Notes under the pieces: model-generated | Seen by the model: only the letters and a program-made list of their open reading frames with translations | Database searches by the model: none | What the model was told of the DNA's origin: nothing | Translations under genes and position numbers: made by a program | In this document: positions 1-8,559 of the stretch, one piece after another | Layout of the letters: each line of letters begins with the position of its first letter | Position numbering within the stretch: position 1 is the stretch's first letter | Source: Clostridia bacterium | GTDB lineage: Bacteria > Bacillota > Clostridia > Acetivibrionales > DSM-2933 | Reading direction: 5' to 3' | DNA: 64,000 nucleotides | NCBI GenBank assembly: GCA_026418275.1 | Contig: JAOABQ010000099.1 | Location: forward strand, 124,001-188,000

Positions 1-980
1 AAAATGCCTGTTCCAAGTACCCCTCTAAATTCAAGAGTTCCCCCTGTAACGCAATCCCCCGCAATTCTTCCTGTTTTATTGGCAGTAGAACCAAGAGGTC
101 TATAAACTGGATTTCCTGTAACAAGTTGATACTGCTCGATGCAATCCCCGCATGCATAAATGTCAGGGTTGCTTGTCTGCATCCTTTTATTTACCTTGAT
201 TGCCCCTGTTTGACCTATTTCAAGCTTTACAATTTTAGCAAGCTCTACATTGGGTCTTACCCCAGTTGCTATAATCACCATATCGAAAGGTAGTTTTTTG
301 CCGTTTGAAAGTAAAACATCATTATCGTTTATTGAAGTCACTCCGTTATTCGTCAGCACATTAACACCTTTGCTTTTAAGATGCTCCTCAACGTATACTG
401 CCATATCCGCATCAAGTCCAGGAGTTACTTGGGGAAGCTTTTCCACCAGTGTTACATCCATTCCGACATCTACCAAATTCTCACACACTTCCAATCCTAT
501 AAAACCTGTACCGACAATAACCGCTTTTTGTGGAGCATTTTTAGTAATAAATGCGGCTATCTTATTCATATCAATGATATTGCGCAATGTAAAAACATTA
601 TGTCTATCAACTCCGTGAATGGGAGGAAGAACCGACTTAGCACCCGTTGCCAAAATAAGCTTGTCATAGTTATCAAAAAACACATCTCCCGACCCCAGGT
701 TCTTTACTTCCAAAGTTTTCTTTATTGGGTCAATTGACAGAACTTCATGCCTCGTCAAGATATCTACATTGTATTTACTTTTGAAAAAAGCAGGATCACG
801 CGGAGTCAATTCTTCTACACTTTCAATATGCCTTCCTATATAATAAGGCATACCACAGCTGGAATAAGAAATATAACTGTCCTTTTCATATATTTTTATT
901 TCAGCATCTTCATTATTTCTTCTTGCTTTTGCAGCTGCTGACGTGCCTGCTGCAACTGCTCCAATAATTAATATCTTCAT
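1..980 (-). CDS. CoA-disulfide reductase-like FAD/NAD(P) oxidoreductase (3' part outside window)
   Basis: A flavoprotein of the pyridine nucleotide-disulfide oxidoreductase family, cut by the window edge after about 326 codons. The N-terminus carries a Rossmann FAD-binding start (MKILIIGAVAAGTSAAAKAR). Next comes a single redox cysteine in SYSSCGMPYYIG at about residue 42, the position used by CoA-disulfide reductases and related NADH oxidases. The second nucleotide-binding region (AVIVGTGFIGLEVCENL) and the ATG motif of the FAD domain (LILATGAKS) are also visible. It starts 23 bp after the metallophosphoesterase stop, so it is probably the last seen member of the ars operon. Inference: it supplies reducing power to low-molecular thiols. 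The exact substrate (CoA disulfide, persulfide or oxygen) cannot be read from the sequence. Confidence 0.85.
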   Translation of the reverse strand, partial: MKILIIGAVAAGTSAAAKARRNNEDAEIKIYEKDSYISYSSCGMPYYIGRHIESVEELTPRDPAFFKSKYNVDILTRHEVLSIDPIKKTLEVKNLGSGDVFFDNYDKLILATGAKSVLPPIHGVDRHNVFTLRNIIDMNKIAAFITKNAPQKAVIVGTGFIGLEVCENLVDVGMDVTLVEKLPQVTPGLDADMAVYVEEHLKSKGVNVLTNNGVTSINDNDVLLSNGKKLPFDMVIIATGVRPNVELAKIVKLEIGQTGAIKVNKRMQTSNPDIYACGDCIEQYQLVTGNPVYRPLGSTANKTGRIAGDCVTGGTLEFRGVLGTGI

Positions 981-1003
981 AAAATCCCCCTCCGTTCACT
1001 TTA

Positions 1004-1720
1004 TCAATATCCTTTTCTAAGCATGTCTGAAAGCTTTTTATCAAACATATTACTTTGTTCAATCGCTTCAGCAATTTTATCTAGGTCGTATGGAACCTCT
1101 AAAATTTCAGATGTTATTTTTCCTTTTGTAACATCTACAATTACATAAGTAGCATTTGCATTACCGTGTTTTGGCTTGCCAGCAGACCCTGCATTTATAA
1201 AATGTTTTCCTTCAACAATACGATAAAATGGAATGTGGGTATGACCGGAAATAATAATATCAGCATCAACTTCATTAGCTATATCCTTAATATTCTGAGA
1301 ATCCTCATATATGTATTCATCAATACGTCTTGGACTCCCATGAACTACTAATACTCTTAGTCCATCTATCATAATTCTTATTTCAGAAGGCATATTTCTT
1401 AAATATTCTCTATTTTTATCTGCTATAGTTGAATTTGTAAAAGCCGCGGATGCGTTTGCTTTTATTTCACTTTCACTCAGCTTATCTACTGTTTCGTTAG
1501 ATAAATATTCACTATCCCCAATGAATCTATCATGATTACCTTGCACTGAAAGGATATGGCTGCTTCTTATTAAATCAATAACTTCGTTGGGGAAAGGTAG
1601 GTAACCTACCAAATCCCCTGTGCTTATTACAAAATCAACATCCCTATTTTTTATATCTTTCAAAACACTTTCCAACGCATATATGTTGCTATGTATATCT
1701 CCCAATACTGCAAATTTCAT
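1004..1720 (-). CDS. Metallophosphoesterase, YfcE/MJ0936-like
   Basis: A 238-residue calcineurin-like phosphoesterase of the single-domain bacterial YfcE/MJ0936 type. The full metal-ligand set is visible in order: GDIHSN near residue 8, GDLVGY near 36, GNHDRF near 62, VVHGSP near 125 and SGHTHIPF near 158. It lacks a signal peptide and should act in the cytoplasm as a metal-dependent phosphodiesterase of unknown substrate. It lies 93 bp after the CCGP thioredoxin-like gene and 23 bp before the flavoprotein gene, so it appears to be the penultimate visible gene of the ars operon. A role in arsenic resistance is not evident and it may be a passenger. Confidence 0.9.
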   Translation of the reverse strand: MKFAVLGDIHSNIYALESVLKDIKNRDVDFVISTGDLVGYLPFPNEVIDLIRSSHILSVQGNHDRFIGDSEYLSNETVDKLSESEIKANASAAFTNSTIADKNREYLRNMPSEIRIMIDGLRVLVVHGSPRRIDEYIYEDSQNIKDIANEVDADIIISGHTHIPFYRIVEGKHFINAGSAGKPKHGNANATYVIVDVTKGKITSEILEVPYDLDKIAEAIEQSNMFDKKLSDMLRKGY

Positions 1721-1813
1721 ATTCCCACCGATATGCCACTTTCATAATATATTTTCAACTAAAAAGTACACTAGGTACACTAGGTTAATTTTCACAATAG
1801 CCAGCTACCATAG

Positions 1814-2137
1814 TTACACTTTTATTTTATCAGACAACAGTTTTATAATGTCATCTTGCTTCATTGTTCCCATTGATATAACCTCATCATTAATCGCAAC
1901 TACTGGTAATATACCCATCCCAAAGCCCCGTATAAGCTTATTTACCTGGGTGAAGTTCTTTAATTCTTCTTTTGACTTAATATCATATATACCCACATCA
2001 CAGCTAAACTTTTCAGTAATTGCATTTTTGAGTTCAACAATTTCTTCATGTTTTTGACCAACAGGTCCGCAACAACTTGATCCCTCTCCGCAAGGATACT
2101 GAATAGCTGTCATAAAGATATTTATTCTTTTATCCAT
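1814..2137 (-). CDS. Small thioredoxin-fold / ArsD-like CCGP protein
   Basis: A predicted 107-residue cytoplasmic protein. The ATG at 2137 is preferred over an upstream in-frame GTG because AAGGTG lies at good distance before it. It has a vicinal cysteine pair in SSCCGPVGQ near residues 19-27, one further Cys (FSCDV), and a loop GILPVVAIND that looks like the cis-proline loop of thioredoxin folds. The pattern resembles ArsD (vicinal cysteines followed by a VLPI/ILPV strand) but it is not the canonical ArsD, which lies at 6861-7226. Inference: a thiol-based arsenite-binding or redox protein. It sits 27 bp after the lipoprotein gene, in the same apparent operon. Confidence 0.7.
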   Translation of the reverse strand: MDKRINIFMTAIQYPCGEGSSCCGPVGQKHEEIVELKNAITEKFSCDVGIYDIKSKEELKNFTQVNKLIRGFGMGILPVVAINDEVISMGTMKQDDIIKLLSDKIKV

Positions 2138-2164
2138 TATTATCACCTTAATTTCCTTATAGTT

Positions 2165-2905
2165 TTAATTACATCCCCCAGTTCCACAACTTCCAGAACT
2201 GCAACTTGATTGGATCGCTTGTAATAAATTTTTATTATTTATTTGATCGCCCTCCAATTTAGCTTTAATGCCTTGGCCAGGAACCGTTATAAAAACTGTT
2301 AAATTTGCAGTGGTTTCAGGGAGTTTCTTGATAAAATCTGCATTGTTTTTATCCTCTGTATCTATATACTGTGCGACTACAACCCCACTAAAATTTGTTT
2401 CAATAGCCTTCAGTTCAGATTTAACCTTGTTAAATTCTTCTGTTTGTCCTTTATGAATACATATTAGCGCCACATTTCCCTTTTGAAGACATAAAAGCGT
2501 GTCGCATTCTTTGTTTGAGCAAACTGTAGCTTTTAATTCATCAACAGTGCATTTTTTATCAAAGGAGCCAGTAACCGCACCATTCGGTGCAATTGACAAA
2601 GCCAGAGGGAACTTACTAATACTTGTAGTTTTTAAATATTTCAACAAAGCATCCTTATTTTTGTTATAATTCACCTCGACAAATTTAAATTGCTCTGGCA
2701 TGCTATTTACACTTTCTTTAATACTGTCTCGTATAGCAACATTATCCTTTGAACTTCCATCATCAATGTATAGTAGTGTGTATTTGTTCTCTTTTGAGAT
2801 GTTGCTTAGTTCACTCTCCCATGCTACCTGCTGCTTTCCACAACCTGAAATAATCATTACCAGAAGTGACACCAGAATACAAGCAAAAAAGCTTCTCCTT
2901 TTCAT
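2165..2905 (-). CDS. Thioredoxin-like lipoprotein with Cys-rich tail
   Basis: A predicted 246-residue exported lipoprotein. The start at 2905 is chosen because GGAGG lies 8 bases upstream. The first residues (MKRRSFFACILVSLLVMI) form a signal peptide ending in a lipobox ISGC, so the mature protein should be anchored outside the membrane. The body contains a thioredoxin-like arrangement (NKYTLLYIDDGSS, SISKFPLALSIAPNG) with NKECDTLLC cysteines, and the C-terminus ends in SCSSGSCGTGGCN. The start overlaps the stop region of the upstream ccdA-like gene. Pairing of CcdA with an extracytoplasmic thiol protein is a known arrangement for passing electrons across the membrane. The target on the outside is unknown. 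Confidence 0.75.
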   Translation of the reverse strand: MKRRSFFACILVSLLVMIISGCGKQQVAWESELSNISKENKYTLLYIDDGSSKDNVAIRDSIKESVNSMPEQFKFVEVNYNKNKDALLKYLKTTSISKFPLALSIAPNGAVTGSFDKKCTVDELKATVCSNKECDTLLCLQKGNVALICIHKGQTEEFNKVKSELKAIETNFSGVVVAQYIDTEDKNNADFIKKLPETTANLTVFITVPGQGIKAKLEGDQINNKNLLQAIQSSCSSGSCGTGGCN

Positions 2906-2910
2906 AAACA

Positions 2911-3591
2911 TTACCTCCAAATAATAAAATAGAAACCGACTGCAAGCAGTAAAACACCAGAAACTTTTTGAACATAAAACGACCATTTGGCAGTTATTTT
3001 ACCAAGGGTGCTACTAAACAAGCCTATGGCAAAGATGGGAATACTCTGGCCAATAGCAAAAGTAGCGAGAATCAAACCCCCATGAAGAGGTTTCCCTTGA
3101 ATTCCCGCATAAGTCAGTATAATAGGAAGTGTAGGCGTACAGCATGATGACCCGAATCCTATTACCACACCCATAATAATACCAAACAGCAAAGACGCCC
3201 AAAAACCCTTATATTTGAATTCTGGCAGTTTTATCTTTGGCATTGGAAGCATTTTTAGCATAAGAAGGCCGACAAGGATGCAAATAAACCCTACAAGGTA
3301 CTTCCACGAGGACCCTATATAGTTTTGAATTGTCATACCGAAAAATGAAACAACAACCCCTAGAGATCCAAGCATTATAATTGAGCCAAGCATTACAAAT
3401 AAAGGAAATGTGAACAATTTCTTTTTTGATATGTCCTGTCCACCAATAAAGCCAATCAAAACAGGAATGATGGGCAGGTAACATGTAATAGCCGCCATCC
3501 CTGCAAGAAATCCTAGAAAAAGGCTTATCGGATAAGAAAACAAACTTGCCTTTTCAAGGTATTCTGAATATTTGCTAATTGTATCAAACAC
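2911..3591 (-). CDS. ccdA: CcdA/DsbD-type transmembrane thiol-disulfide carrier
   Basis: A 226-residue integral membrane protein with about six hydrophobic segments. Two cysteines sit in the family positions: ITCYLPIIPVLIGFIGG in the first membrane helix and GSSCCTPTLPIIL in a later one. CcdA proteins carry electrons from cytoplasmic thioredoxin to extracytoplasmic thiol proteins. The gene is directly followed by a thioredoxin-like lipoprotein gene, the expected partner. A second, separate ccdA gene lies at 14232-14936. The usual prolines next to the first cysteine are replaced (TCYLP instead of PCVLP), so this is a divergent member. Confidence 0.85.
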   Translation of the reverse strand: MFDTISKYSEYLEKASLFSYPISLFLGFLAGMAAITCYLPIIPVLIGFIGGQDISKKKLFTFPLFVMLGSIIMLGSLGVVVSFFGMTIQNYIGSSWKYLVGFICILVGLLMLKMLPMPKIKLPEFKYKGFWASLLFGIIMGVVIGFGSSCCTPTLPIILTYAGIQGKPLHGGLILATFAIGQSIPIFAIGLFSSTLGKITAKWSFYVQKVSGVLLLAVGFYFIIWR

Positions 3592-3681
3592 ATTTCTGAC
3601 CTCCTTTACTTAGTCTTTAGTTTTTCACACTTTGCTATCGAGTTTTTTATCTATCTCTTCAAAGGACAACTAAATAATGGA

Positions 3682-3891
3682 TTACTTTGACATCTTATTC
3701 ATGACATCAATCATCTTAGACATATCCAAATTGCAATCCTTCATCACTTCTTTGCAATAAGGCATCATATCCTCCATGATTTTTTGTGGGTTCTGCTTGA
3801 ATATCCTGCACATTGCAGGCATAATCATCTTAAAAAAATCCAGCTTTTCATCGTCTGATAGCCTGTCGAACTCAGATTTTATACTTTCCAT
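3682..3891 (-). CDS. Small Met- and Cys-containing protein, unknown
   Basis: A 69-residue protein with no recognised family. It is predicted mainly helical and acidic/basic mixed, and contains 12 methionines and three cysteines (PAMCRIF, MPYCKEV, KDCNLD), with MMPYC and MSKMIDVMNKMSK near the end. No signal peptide or membrane helix is seen. It lies 110 bp after acr3 and 90 bp before ccdA, in the same orientation, and a perfect hairpin sits just upstream. The high Met/Cys content in an arsenic operon suggests soft-metal binding, but that is inference only. Confidence 0.6.
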   Translation of the reverse strand: MESIKSEFDRLSDDEKLDFFKMIMPAMCRIFKQNPQKIMEDMMPYCKEVMKDCNLDMSKMIDVMNKMSK

Positions 3892-3923
3892 ATTCTTTAG
3901 TCTCCTTACTATGATTGATATCA

Positions 3924-3955
3924 GCTATGGATTAGAACTTATTCCAATCCATAGC
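3924..3955 (-). repeat. Perfect 10-bp stem hairpin between acr3 and the Met-rich gene
   Basis: GCTATGGATT at 3924-3933 pairs exactly with AATCCATAGC at 3946-3955, leaving a 12-base loop. It lies between the acr3 stop and the next start. No T-tract follows on the minus strand, so it is not a standard intrinsic terminator. It could be a processing or attenuating hairpin that lowers expression of the distal genes. Confidence 0.6.
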
Positions 3956-4001
3956 CAAATTTACCCAAAACATTTATTAACCAGTAGTACGATTCGAAAG
4001 T

Positions 4002-5105
4002 TTATTTTTGCACATTTCCCGCACTCAACCTTTTTGGCATTCCATCTTCCGTATAGAACTTGCGCTTAAACGCCAATGCCGCGTTAACGAGTGCAAGCAT
4101 TACAGGAACTTCAACCAAAGGACCAATTACCGCTGCAAAGGCCTGACCTGAACCTATACCAAATACAGCCACGGCAACTGCTATTGCAAGTTCAAAGTTG
4201 TTACTTGCTGCAGTAAAAGATAGTGTAGTAGTCTGCTCATAATTGAACCCTCCCTTATAAGACATAAAGAAGCTTATAAAGAACATAAGGGCAAAGTATA
4301 TTAGAAGTGGTATAGCAATTCTTACTACATCTCCAGGCAGCTTGATAATGTATTGTCCCTTTAAAATAAACATAACAACTATAGTGTAGAGAAGAAATAT
4401 CAATGCAACGGGTGAGATTTTAGGTATAAATACCTTCTCGTACCACTCCTTGTTTTTTACTCTTGTAAGGATAAATCTCGTTATAAAGCCAGCCAAAAAT
4501 GGTATACCAAGATAAATCAATACACTTTTTGCCACTTCCCAAATTGATACATCTACAATCTTTCCTCCCCAAGATAACCCTAAAACTTTAGGCAGTAGAG
4601 TTACGAAAATATATATATAGAAAGAATATAAAACAATTTGGAATATAGAATTCAGTGCAACCAGTGCTGCAGCATATTCATTATCTCCTTTTGCAAGTGT
4701 ATTCCACACTATAACCATGGCTATGCATCGTGCTAGGCCAATAATAACTAAACCAATTGCATACTCATGCATATCAGGAAGAAAGACAATAGCAAGTATA
4801 AACATCAATATAGGCCCAATAATCCAATTTTGAATAAGTGAAAATGAAAAAACCTTCTTATTCTTTGCTACTTTCCCCATTTCCTCATACTTTACCTTGG
4901 CCAGAGGTGGATACATCATAAGTATCAACCCTATTGCTATAGGCCATGAGGTTGTTCCAGTGCTCATACCCTCCAGGGTCTTAGCTACCCCAGGAAAGAA
5001 ATATCCCCCTAAAACGCCAACTGCCATAGCCAGCAAAATCCAAAGTGTTAAAAACCTATCTAAAAATGACAACCTCTCTCTTTTTACATTTTCCATCTTG
5101 ATCAT
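4002..5105 (-). CDS. acr3: Arsenite efflux permease, Acr3 family
   Basis: A 367-residue inner-membrane carrier of the Acr3 (BASS superfamily) type with about ten hydrophobic segments. The region MVIVWNTLAKGDNEYAA matches the Acr3 family, including the short charged loop after the fourth helix; the essential cysteine of Acr3 proteins lies in GLARCIAMVIVW near residue 125. Its ATGA start overlaps the arsA stop by four bases, so the two are translationally coupled. Acr3 exports trivalent arsenite; with ArsA it can work as an ATP-driven pump. Expression should follow the arsR promoter at about 7,650. Confidence 0.95.
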   Translation of the reverse strand: MIKMENVKRERLSFLDRFLTLWILLAMAVGVLGGYFFPGVAKTLEGMSTGTTSWPIAIGLILMMYPPLAKVKYEEMGKVAKNKKVFSFSLIQNWIIGPILMFILAIVFLPDMHEYAIGLVIIGLARCIAMVIVWNTLAKGDNEYAAALVALNSIFQIVLYSFYIYIFVTLLPKVLGLSWGGKIVDVSIWEVAKSVLIYLGIPFLAGFITRFILTRVKNKEWYEKVFIPKISPVALIFLLYTIVVMFILKGQYIIKLPGDVVRIAIPLLIYFALMFFISFFMSYKGGFNYEQTTTLSFTAASNNFELAIAVAVAVFGIGSGQAFAAVIGPLVEVPVMLALVNAALAFKRKFYTEDGMPKRLSAGNVQK

Positions 5106-6859
5106 CCCCTATCTTCTAATTTACTTATGCTTTGAATTGATGCATCCTGAAGCCACGGAATAGCAACAAAATTATCCGCACTGATTTCTCTTACTTTTTT
5201 GAGCCATTGCTGTTCAGCTTCAGCTCGTGAGATAAGCATTGGATTGCTGGTATCAGTCATCGATAAACACTGATTAACCACCCACCATTTATTATTAATC
5301 CCGGCTCTACTTAAGTCATCACGCAGTCTTAATGCTTCAAAGACCGGAGTAGCTTCAGGCAATGTTACAATAACAACTTCCGTTTGCTTATCATCCCTAA
5401 GTCTAGGTAATAGCCTCTGAACAGAGACGGGAGTTTCGCCCTTTGTTCTTTGGACCTCCCTGTGATAGCTTTGTGTAGAGTCCAGCAATAAAAGTGTATG
5501 CCCTGTCGGTGCAGTATCTATAACTACAACTTCATTTTCTGCTTTATCAACTATTTCAGCGAAAGCTCTAAATACAGCAATTTCTTGTGTACATGGGGAA
5601 CGCAAATCTTCCTCAACATAGGCAATATCATCCTCGCTCATGGTTTCACGCGCCTTGTTCAGTACCTCATTTTGGTAGTTTAACAGTTCTTGCTTTTCAT
5701 CAATTTTGCTAAGTGTGATATTATCAACACTTTCAATCACATATTTAAGGTGGTCGGCTGGATCAGTGGAAGTCAAATGCACCTTTACACCTTTTTTTGC
5801 AAGACCTAGTGCAATCGTTGCCGTGATAGTTGTTTTACCAACCCCGCCTTTTCCCATTGTAAAAATAACTTTTTTACCAGATGTATAAATATCATTAATT
5901 AATGTATCGATTTGTTTCAAATCACGTAATTTGTTCTCCGGGCCAATGCTTTTGTAATTGTCGTTATTGAAAAAAGCTCTGATTTTATCAAGCCCTAAAA
6001 TATTGTAGGACCGAAGAGGGAGAGTAAAAGTTTTAAACTTCCTTAACCCCTCTGGCATATTTAGCATAGCATTTTGTTGCTTATCTAACATTTTTCGTGA
6101 TAAAACATCTGATGCTTCACCAAGCACCCCATTTATGATCAAAAGTTGGTTGTTAATGCCTAAGTCGCTAAGTTCACGACTTGACCTCTCAGCTTCCAGC
6201 AACGGAGTTTCTTCCGGTCTTGAAACAAGAACTAAAGTTGTTTTGTCCTTATCTGCAAGGTTAATAACAGCATCCTTATATATGCTTTTTTTAGCTTCAA
6301 GCCCTGAGAGCTGTCCCAGACAAGAGGCTCCATGAGTACTTTCACTAATAAAGTTACTCCATGCAGATGGCAGTTGAAGCATACGAAGCGTATGCCCGGT
6401 CGGTGCAGTATCAAAAATGACATGGTCATATTTATTTTCTGTTGTTTTGTCAGTTATGAAATTCGAAAATTGGTCAAATGCCGCAATTTCAACCGTACAA
6501 GAGCCTGAAAGCTGCTCCTCCATATTGATAATGATGCTGTCTGGCAGCTTTCCCCTATATGGGGCAATAACTGATTCTCTGTATTCTCTGGCAGCTTCCT
6601 CAGGATTGAGGTTTGCAACTACAAGACCAGGCACTCCATCAATCGGAACTCCCTTGCCATCAAGCTCTTTATTAAAAACATCCTGTAAATTGGATGCAGG
6701 ATCAGTGCTTATTAGCAAGACCTTTTTGCCCTCATCTGCTAAATTAACTGCAACAGCACAAGCAGTGGAGGTTTTACCTACACCCCCTTTACCCGTGAAA
6801 AATAAATACTTTGTTAAATTTATTTTGTTTAAATCAAATGTTTCATAGGCTGATGTCAT
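5102..6859 (-). CDS. arsA: Arsenical pump-driving ATPase ArsA
   Basis: The ATPase of the arsenite pump, 585 residues from the ATG at 6859, one base after the arsD stop; this matches the length of typical two-domain ArsA. Both halves carry a P-loop (GKGGVGKTS near residue 24, GKGGVGKTT near 330) and a signature DTAPTGHTL. The three arsenite-binding cysteines of characterised ArsA are all present: SGSCTVEIAAF (about 121), GASCLGQLSG (about 180) and RSPCTQEIAVF in the second half. An upstream in-frame start giving a longer N-terminus would overlap arsD and is not preferred. It receives arsenite from ArsD and drives Acr3, encoded next. Confidence 0.96.
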   Translation of the reverse strand: MTSAYETFDLNKINLTKYLFFTGKGGVGKTSTACAVAVNLADEGKKVLLISTDPASNLQDVFNKELDGKGVPIDGVPGLVVANLNPEEAAREYRESVIAPYRGKLPDSIIINMEEQLSGSCTVEIAAFDQFSNFITDKTTENKYDHVIFDTAPTGHTLRMLQLPSAWSNFISESTHGASCLGQLSGLEAKKSIYKDAVINLADKDKTTLVLVSRPEETPLLEAERSSRELSDLGINNQLLIINGVLGEASDVLSRKMLDKQQNAMLNMPEGLRKFKTFTLPLRSYNILGLDKIRAFFNNDNYKSIGPENKLRDLKQIDTLINDIYTSGKKVIFTMGKGGVGKTTITATIALGLAKKGVKVHLTSTDPADHLKYVIESVDNITLSKIDEKQELLNYQNEVLNKARETMSEDDIAYVEEDLRSPCTQEIAVFRAFAEIVDKAENEVVVIDTAPTGHTLLLLDSTQSYHREVQRTKGETPVSVQRLLPRLRDDKQTEVVIVTLPEATPVFEALRLRDDLSRAGINNKWWVVNQCLSMTDTSNPMLISRAEAEQQWLKKVREISADNFVAIPWLQDASIQSISKLEDRG

Positions 6860-6860
6860 C

Positions 6861-7226
6861 CTAGCAGCACCCCTTTGGTCCACAACCGCAACTCCCACTT
6901 TTCCTGGCAGGCTTCGTATTGATTTCAATATTTAACCACTTCGAAAGTTCCTCGTTAGTAGGATAGCTCTTCGTTTTTGCAATTTCACCATCCAGAAGCG
7001 TAATAGGTAAAATATCGGCTCCTTCTTCTTGAATTATGTCACTGATAACTTTGTTAGAAATAAAGTCCTGCGGCTCACTTGACAATCCATGTCTCTTGAT
7101 GATAATTCCTTTTTCTTTAAGCGCATTAATAACAGTAGCCATTCTCATAAGCTCCGGGTCAATAGACGGTCCACAAACTCCAGTTGAGCAACACATTGCC
7201 GGGTCAAAAATTTCGATTTTCTTCAT
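6861..7226 (-). CDS. arsD: Arsenite metallochaperone ArsD
   Basis: A 121-residue thioredoxin-fold metallochaperone. Cys12, Cys13 and Cys18 in MCCSTGVCGP are the arsenite-binding set known from plasmid R773 ArsD. The C-terminus carries extra cysteines (GSCGCGPKGCC), comparable to the additional vicinal pairs of R773 ArsD. The ILPITLLDGE strand is the expected cis-proline region. ArsD hands arsenite to ArsA, whose gene starts one base after this stop. It is the second gene after arsR, with a 30-bp gap. Confidence 0.95.
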   Translation of the reverse strand: MKKIEIFDPAMCCSTGVCGPSIDPELMRMATVINALKEKGIIIKRHGLSSEPQDFISNKVISDIIQEEGADILPITLLDGEIAKTKSYPTNEELSKWLNIEINTKPARKSGSCGCGPKGCC

Positions 7227-7256
7227 AATAATAAGCTCCCTTCAATTCATTATTTT

Positions 7257-7598
7257 TTAATCGCATAATACATCTTTTCTTTTTGTTAATTCTTCTTTGA
7301 GTCTTTTAAGATCATCATTAAATTGTTGCAAGTTCCTCAAGTTATCAAATACCAAGCTGTCTATAAATTTAAAATTATTATCCTTTACAATTGAATAATA
7401 TACCCATTGAGCATGCTTCCTATCATCTACAAGTCCTGCACTCTTAAGATATGAGAGATGTCTTGATGCCTTTGTCTGGGAGATTTGTAAAGTTTCCATT
7501 ATATCACAGACACATAGCTCTCTTTCGTAGAGCAGATTTATTATTCTCAAGCGGGTTTCATCAGATAATGACTTCAAAGTATTCAATAAATTTTTCAT
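7257..7598 (-). CDS. arsR: ArsR family arsenite-responsive repressor
   Basis: A predicted 113-residue winged-helix repressor. The start at 7598 is chosen because GGAGGTG lies a few bases upstream; longer in-frame extensions have no such site. The alpha-3 helix carries ELCVCDIM, the Cys-x-Cys arsenite site of ArsR. The recognition helix reads TKASRHLSYLKSAGL. It heads the arsD-arsA-acr3 operon. A near-palindrome, ATTTGC-ATAA-GCGAAT, lies just downstream of a TATAAT -10 box and is the likely operator, so autoregulation released by As(III)/Sb(III) is expected. Confidence 0.93.
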   Translation of the reverse strand: MKNLLNTLKSLSDETRLRIINLLYERELCVCDIMETLQISQTKASRHLSYLKSAGLVDDRKHAQWVYYSIVKDNNFKFIDSLVFDNLRNLQQFNDDLKRLKEELTKRKDVLCD

Positions 7599-7624
7599 TG
7601 GTTCACCTCCATTTATATTTGTAC

Positions 7625-7658
7625 ATTTGCATAAGCGAATATTCACATACTTATTATA
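7625..7658 (-). promoter_or_regulatory. Promoter -10 and operator of the arsRDA-acr3 operon
   Basis: On the minus strand a TATAAT -10 box lies at 7658-7653. Seventeen bases upstream is only a weak -35 (TAGCAA). Downstream, the imperfect inverted repeat ATTCGC-TTAT-GCAAAT spans 7640-7625, 27 bp before the arsR start. Placement between -10 and start codon is as in the other metal operons in this window. The operator role is inferred. Confidence 0.6.
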
Positions 7659-7748
7659 TTCTTTAATCGAAAAAATTGCTACCGTTATTTTATTATTCCC
7701 TGTGATTTTATTATTCCGTTTAGAAATCAAAATTTAGTTACTATATAG

Positions 7749-8042
7749 CTATTCTGAAATGGATATTTTCGATAAAATGTCTTTAAGTAAGAAGTACATG
7801 AAATTATTCTTGTCTGTTTTATAATAGCTCCACTTACCACTCTTACTCTCTTGAACAAAACCCAAACGTCTCATTTTTCTTAAATGCTGACTTATGGCTG
7901 GTTGGCTTATATCTAAAGCATTAACCAAATCCAAAACACAGGTTTCTTCCTTGTCAATTATAAGTAATATTTTTACCCTTGTTTTGTCACCTAAAATTTT
8001 AAACACCTCAACCGCATCATCTATTAATGCATTATTTTCCAT
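7749..8042 (-). CDS. ArsR/SmtB family regulator (second)
   Basis: A 97-residue ArsR/SmtB winged-helix protein. The DNA-binding helix reads SQPAISQHLRKMRRLGF. The alpha-3 helix has only one cysteine (ETCVLDLVN), unlike the CVC site of the two arsenite-type ArsR proteins here, so its ligand may differ. An AGGTG site precedes the ATG. It lies 63 bp after the 122-residue membrane protein gene and 150 bp before the arsR start, and may be co-transcribed with the former. Target and ligand are unknown. Confidence 0.85.
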   Translation of the reverse strand: MENNALIDDAVEVFKILGDKTRVKILLIIDKEETCVLDLVNALDISQPAISQHLRKMRRLGFVQESKSGKWSYYKTDKNNFMYFLLKDILSKISISE

Positions 8043-8105
8043 TGTATTTTCACCTCATATATTGCCTTATTCTTTTTAGCTCATTTTTTATCGGTTGTGT
8101 GCTTC

Positions 8106-8474
8106 TTAAGTTATAGAAGTGCTTCTTTTTCTTATTCTTCCTAAATTAAATCTGTATATAGACGCAATTGCAAGACCAATCAAAATTACAATACCTGAAT
8201 GTATAGCATTAAACTGTATGGTTTGTATACTTGAGCCAGTTAAAACTGAAATCCAAAAGAACGGACAAAAAACACCAACAAGAGCAATATTCCTTCCCGT
8301 TTTTATTCCAGTAATCATATTCTCTTCAGTCTTATCTAAAGCAGTTTTTTTCTCACAATCACAATTCTTTTTACGGCTTGCAACTTGCACAACTTTTTTT
8401 CCCGCTAAACAATATGGACAATATTTTACAAAGGCTTTAATTAAAGCAATCGTTTTATTAAAGATATTAGCCAT
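8106..8474 (-). CDS. Small membrane protein with CPYC and CDC motifs, unknown
   Basis: A 122-residue protein of no recognised family. The N-terminal half is soluble and Cys-containing (KYCPYCLAGKK near residue 18, KKNCDCEKK near 38). The C-terminal half has two hydrophobic segments (NIALVGVFCPFFWISVL and SGIVILIGLAIASIY), a possible helical hairpin. The CPYC motif resembles glutaredoxin active sites, but the rest does not look like a glutaredoxin. The position just before an ArsR-type gene suggests a metal-related membrane protein. Function is unknown. Confidence 0.65.
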   Translation of the reverse strand: MANIFNKTIALIKAFVKYCPYCLAGKKVVQVASRKKNCDCEKKTALDKTEENMITGIKTGRNIALVGVFCPFFWISVLTGSSIQTIQFNAIHSGIVILIGLAIASIYRFNLGRIRKRSTSIT

Positions 8475-8559
8475 TTCATCTACTCCTCTTACTTAGTTCT
8501 GGTTAACTAAACTGTCTTACATAGCATTATTCTACAATTAATGCTTTTTCATCTGAGAC

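Noticed and set aside
1741..1813. Short direct repeat CACTAGGTA between the phosphoesterase and CCGP protein genes
   Set aside because: Only two short copies, no hairpin and no consistent promoter; taken as chance.
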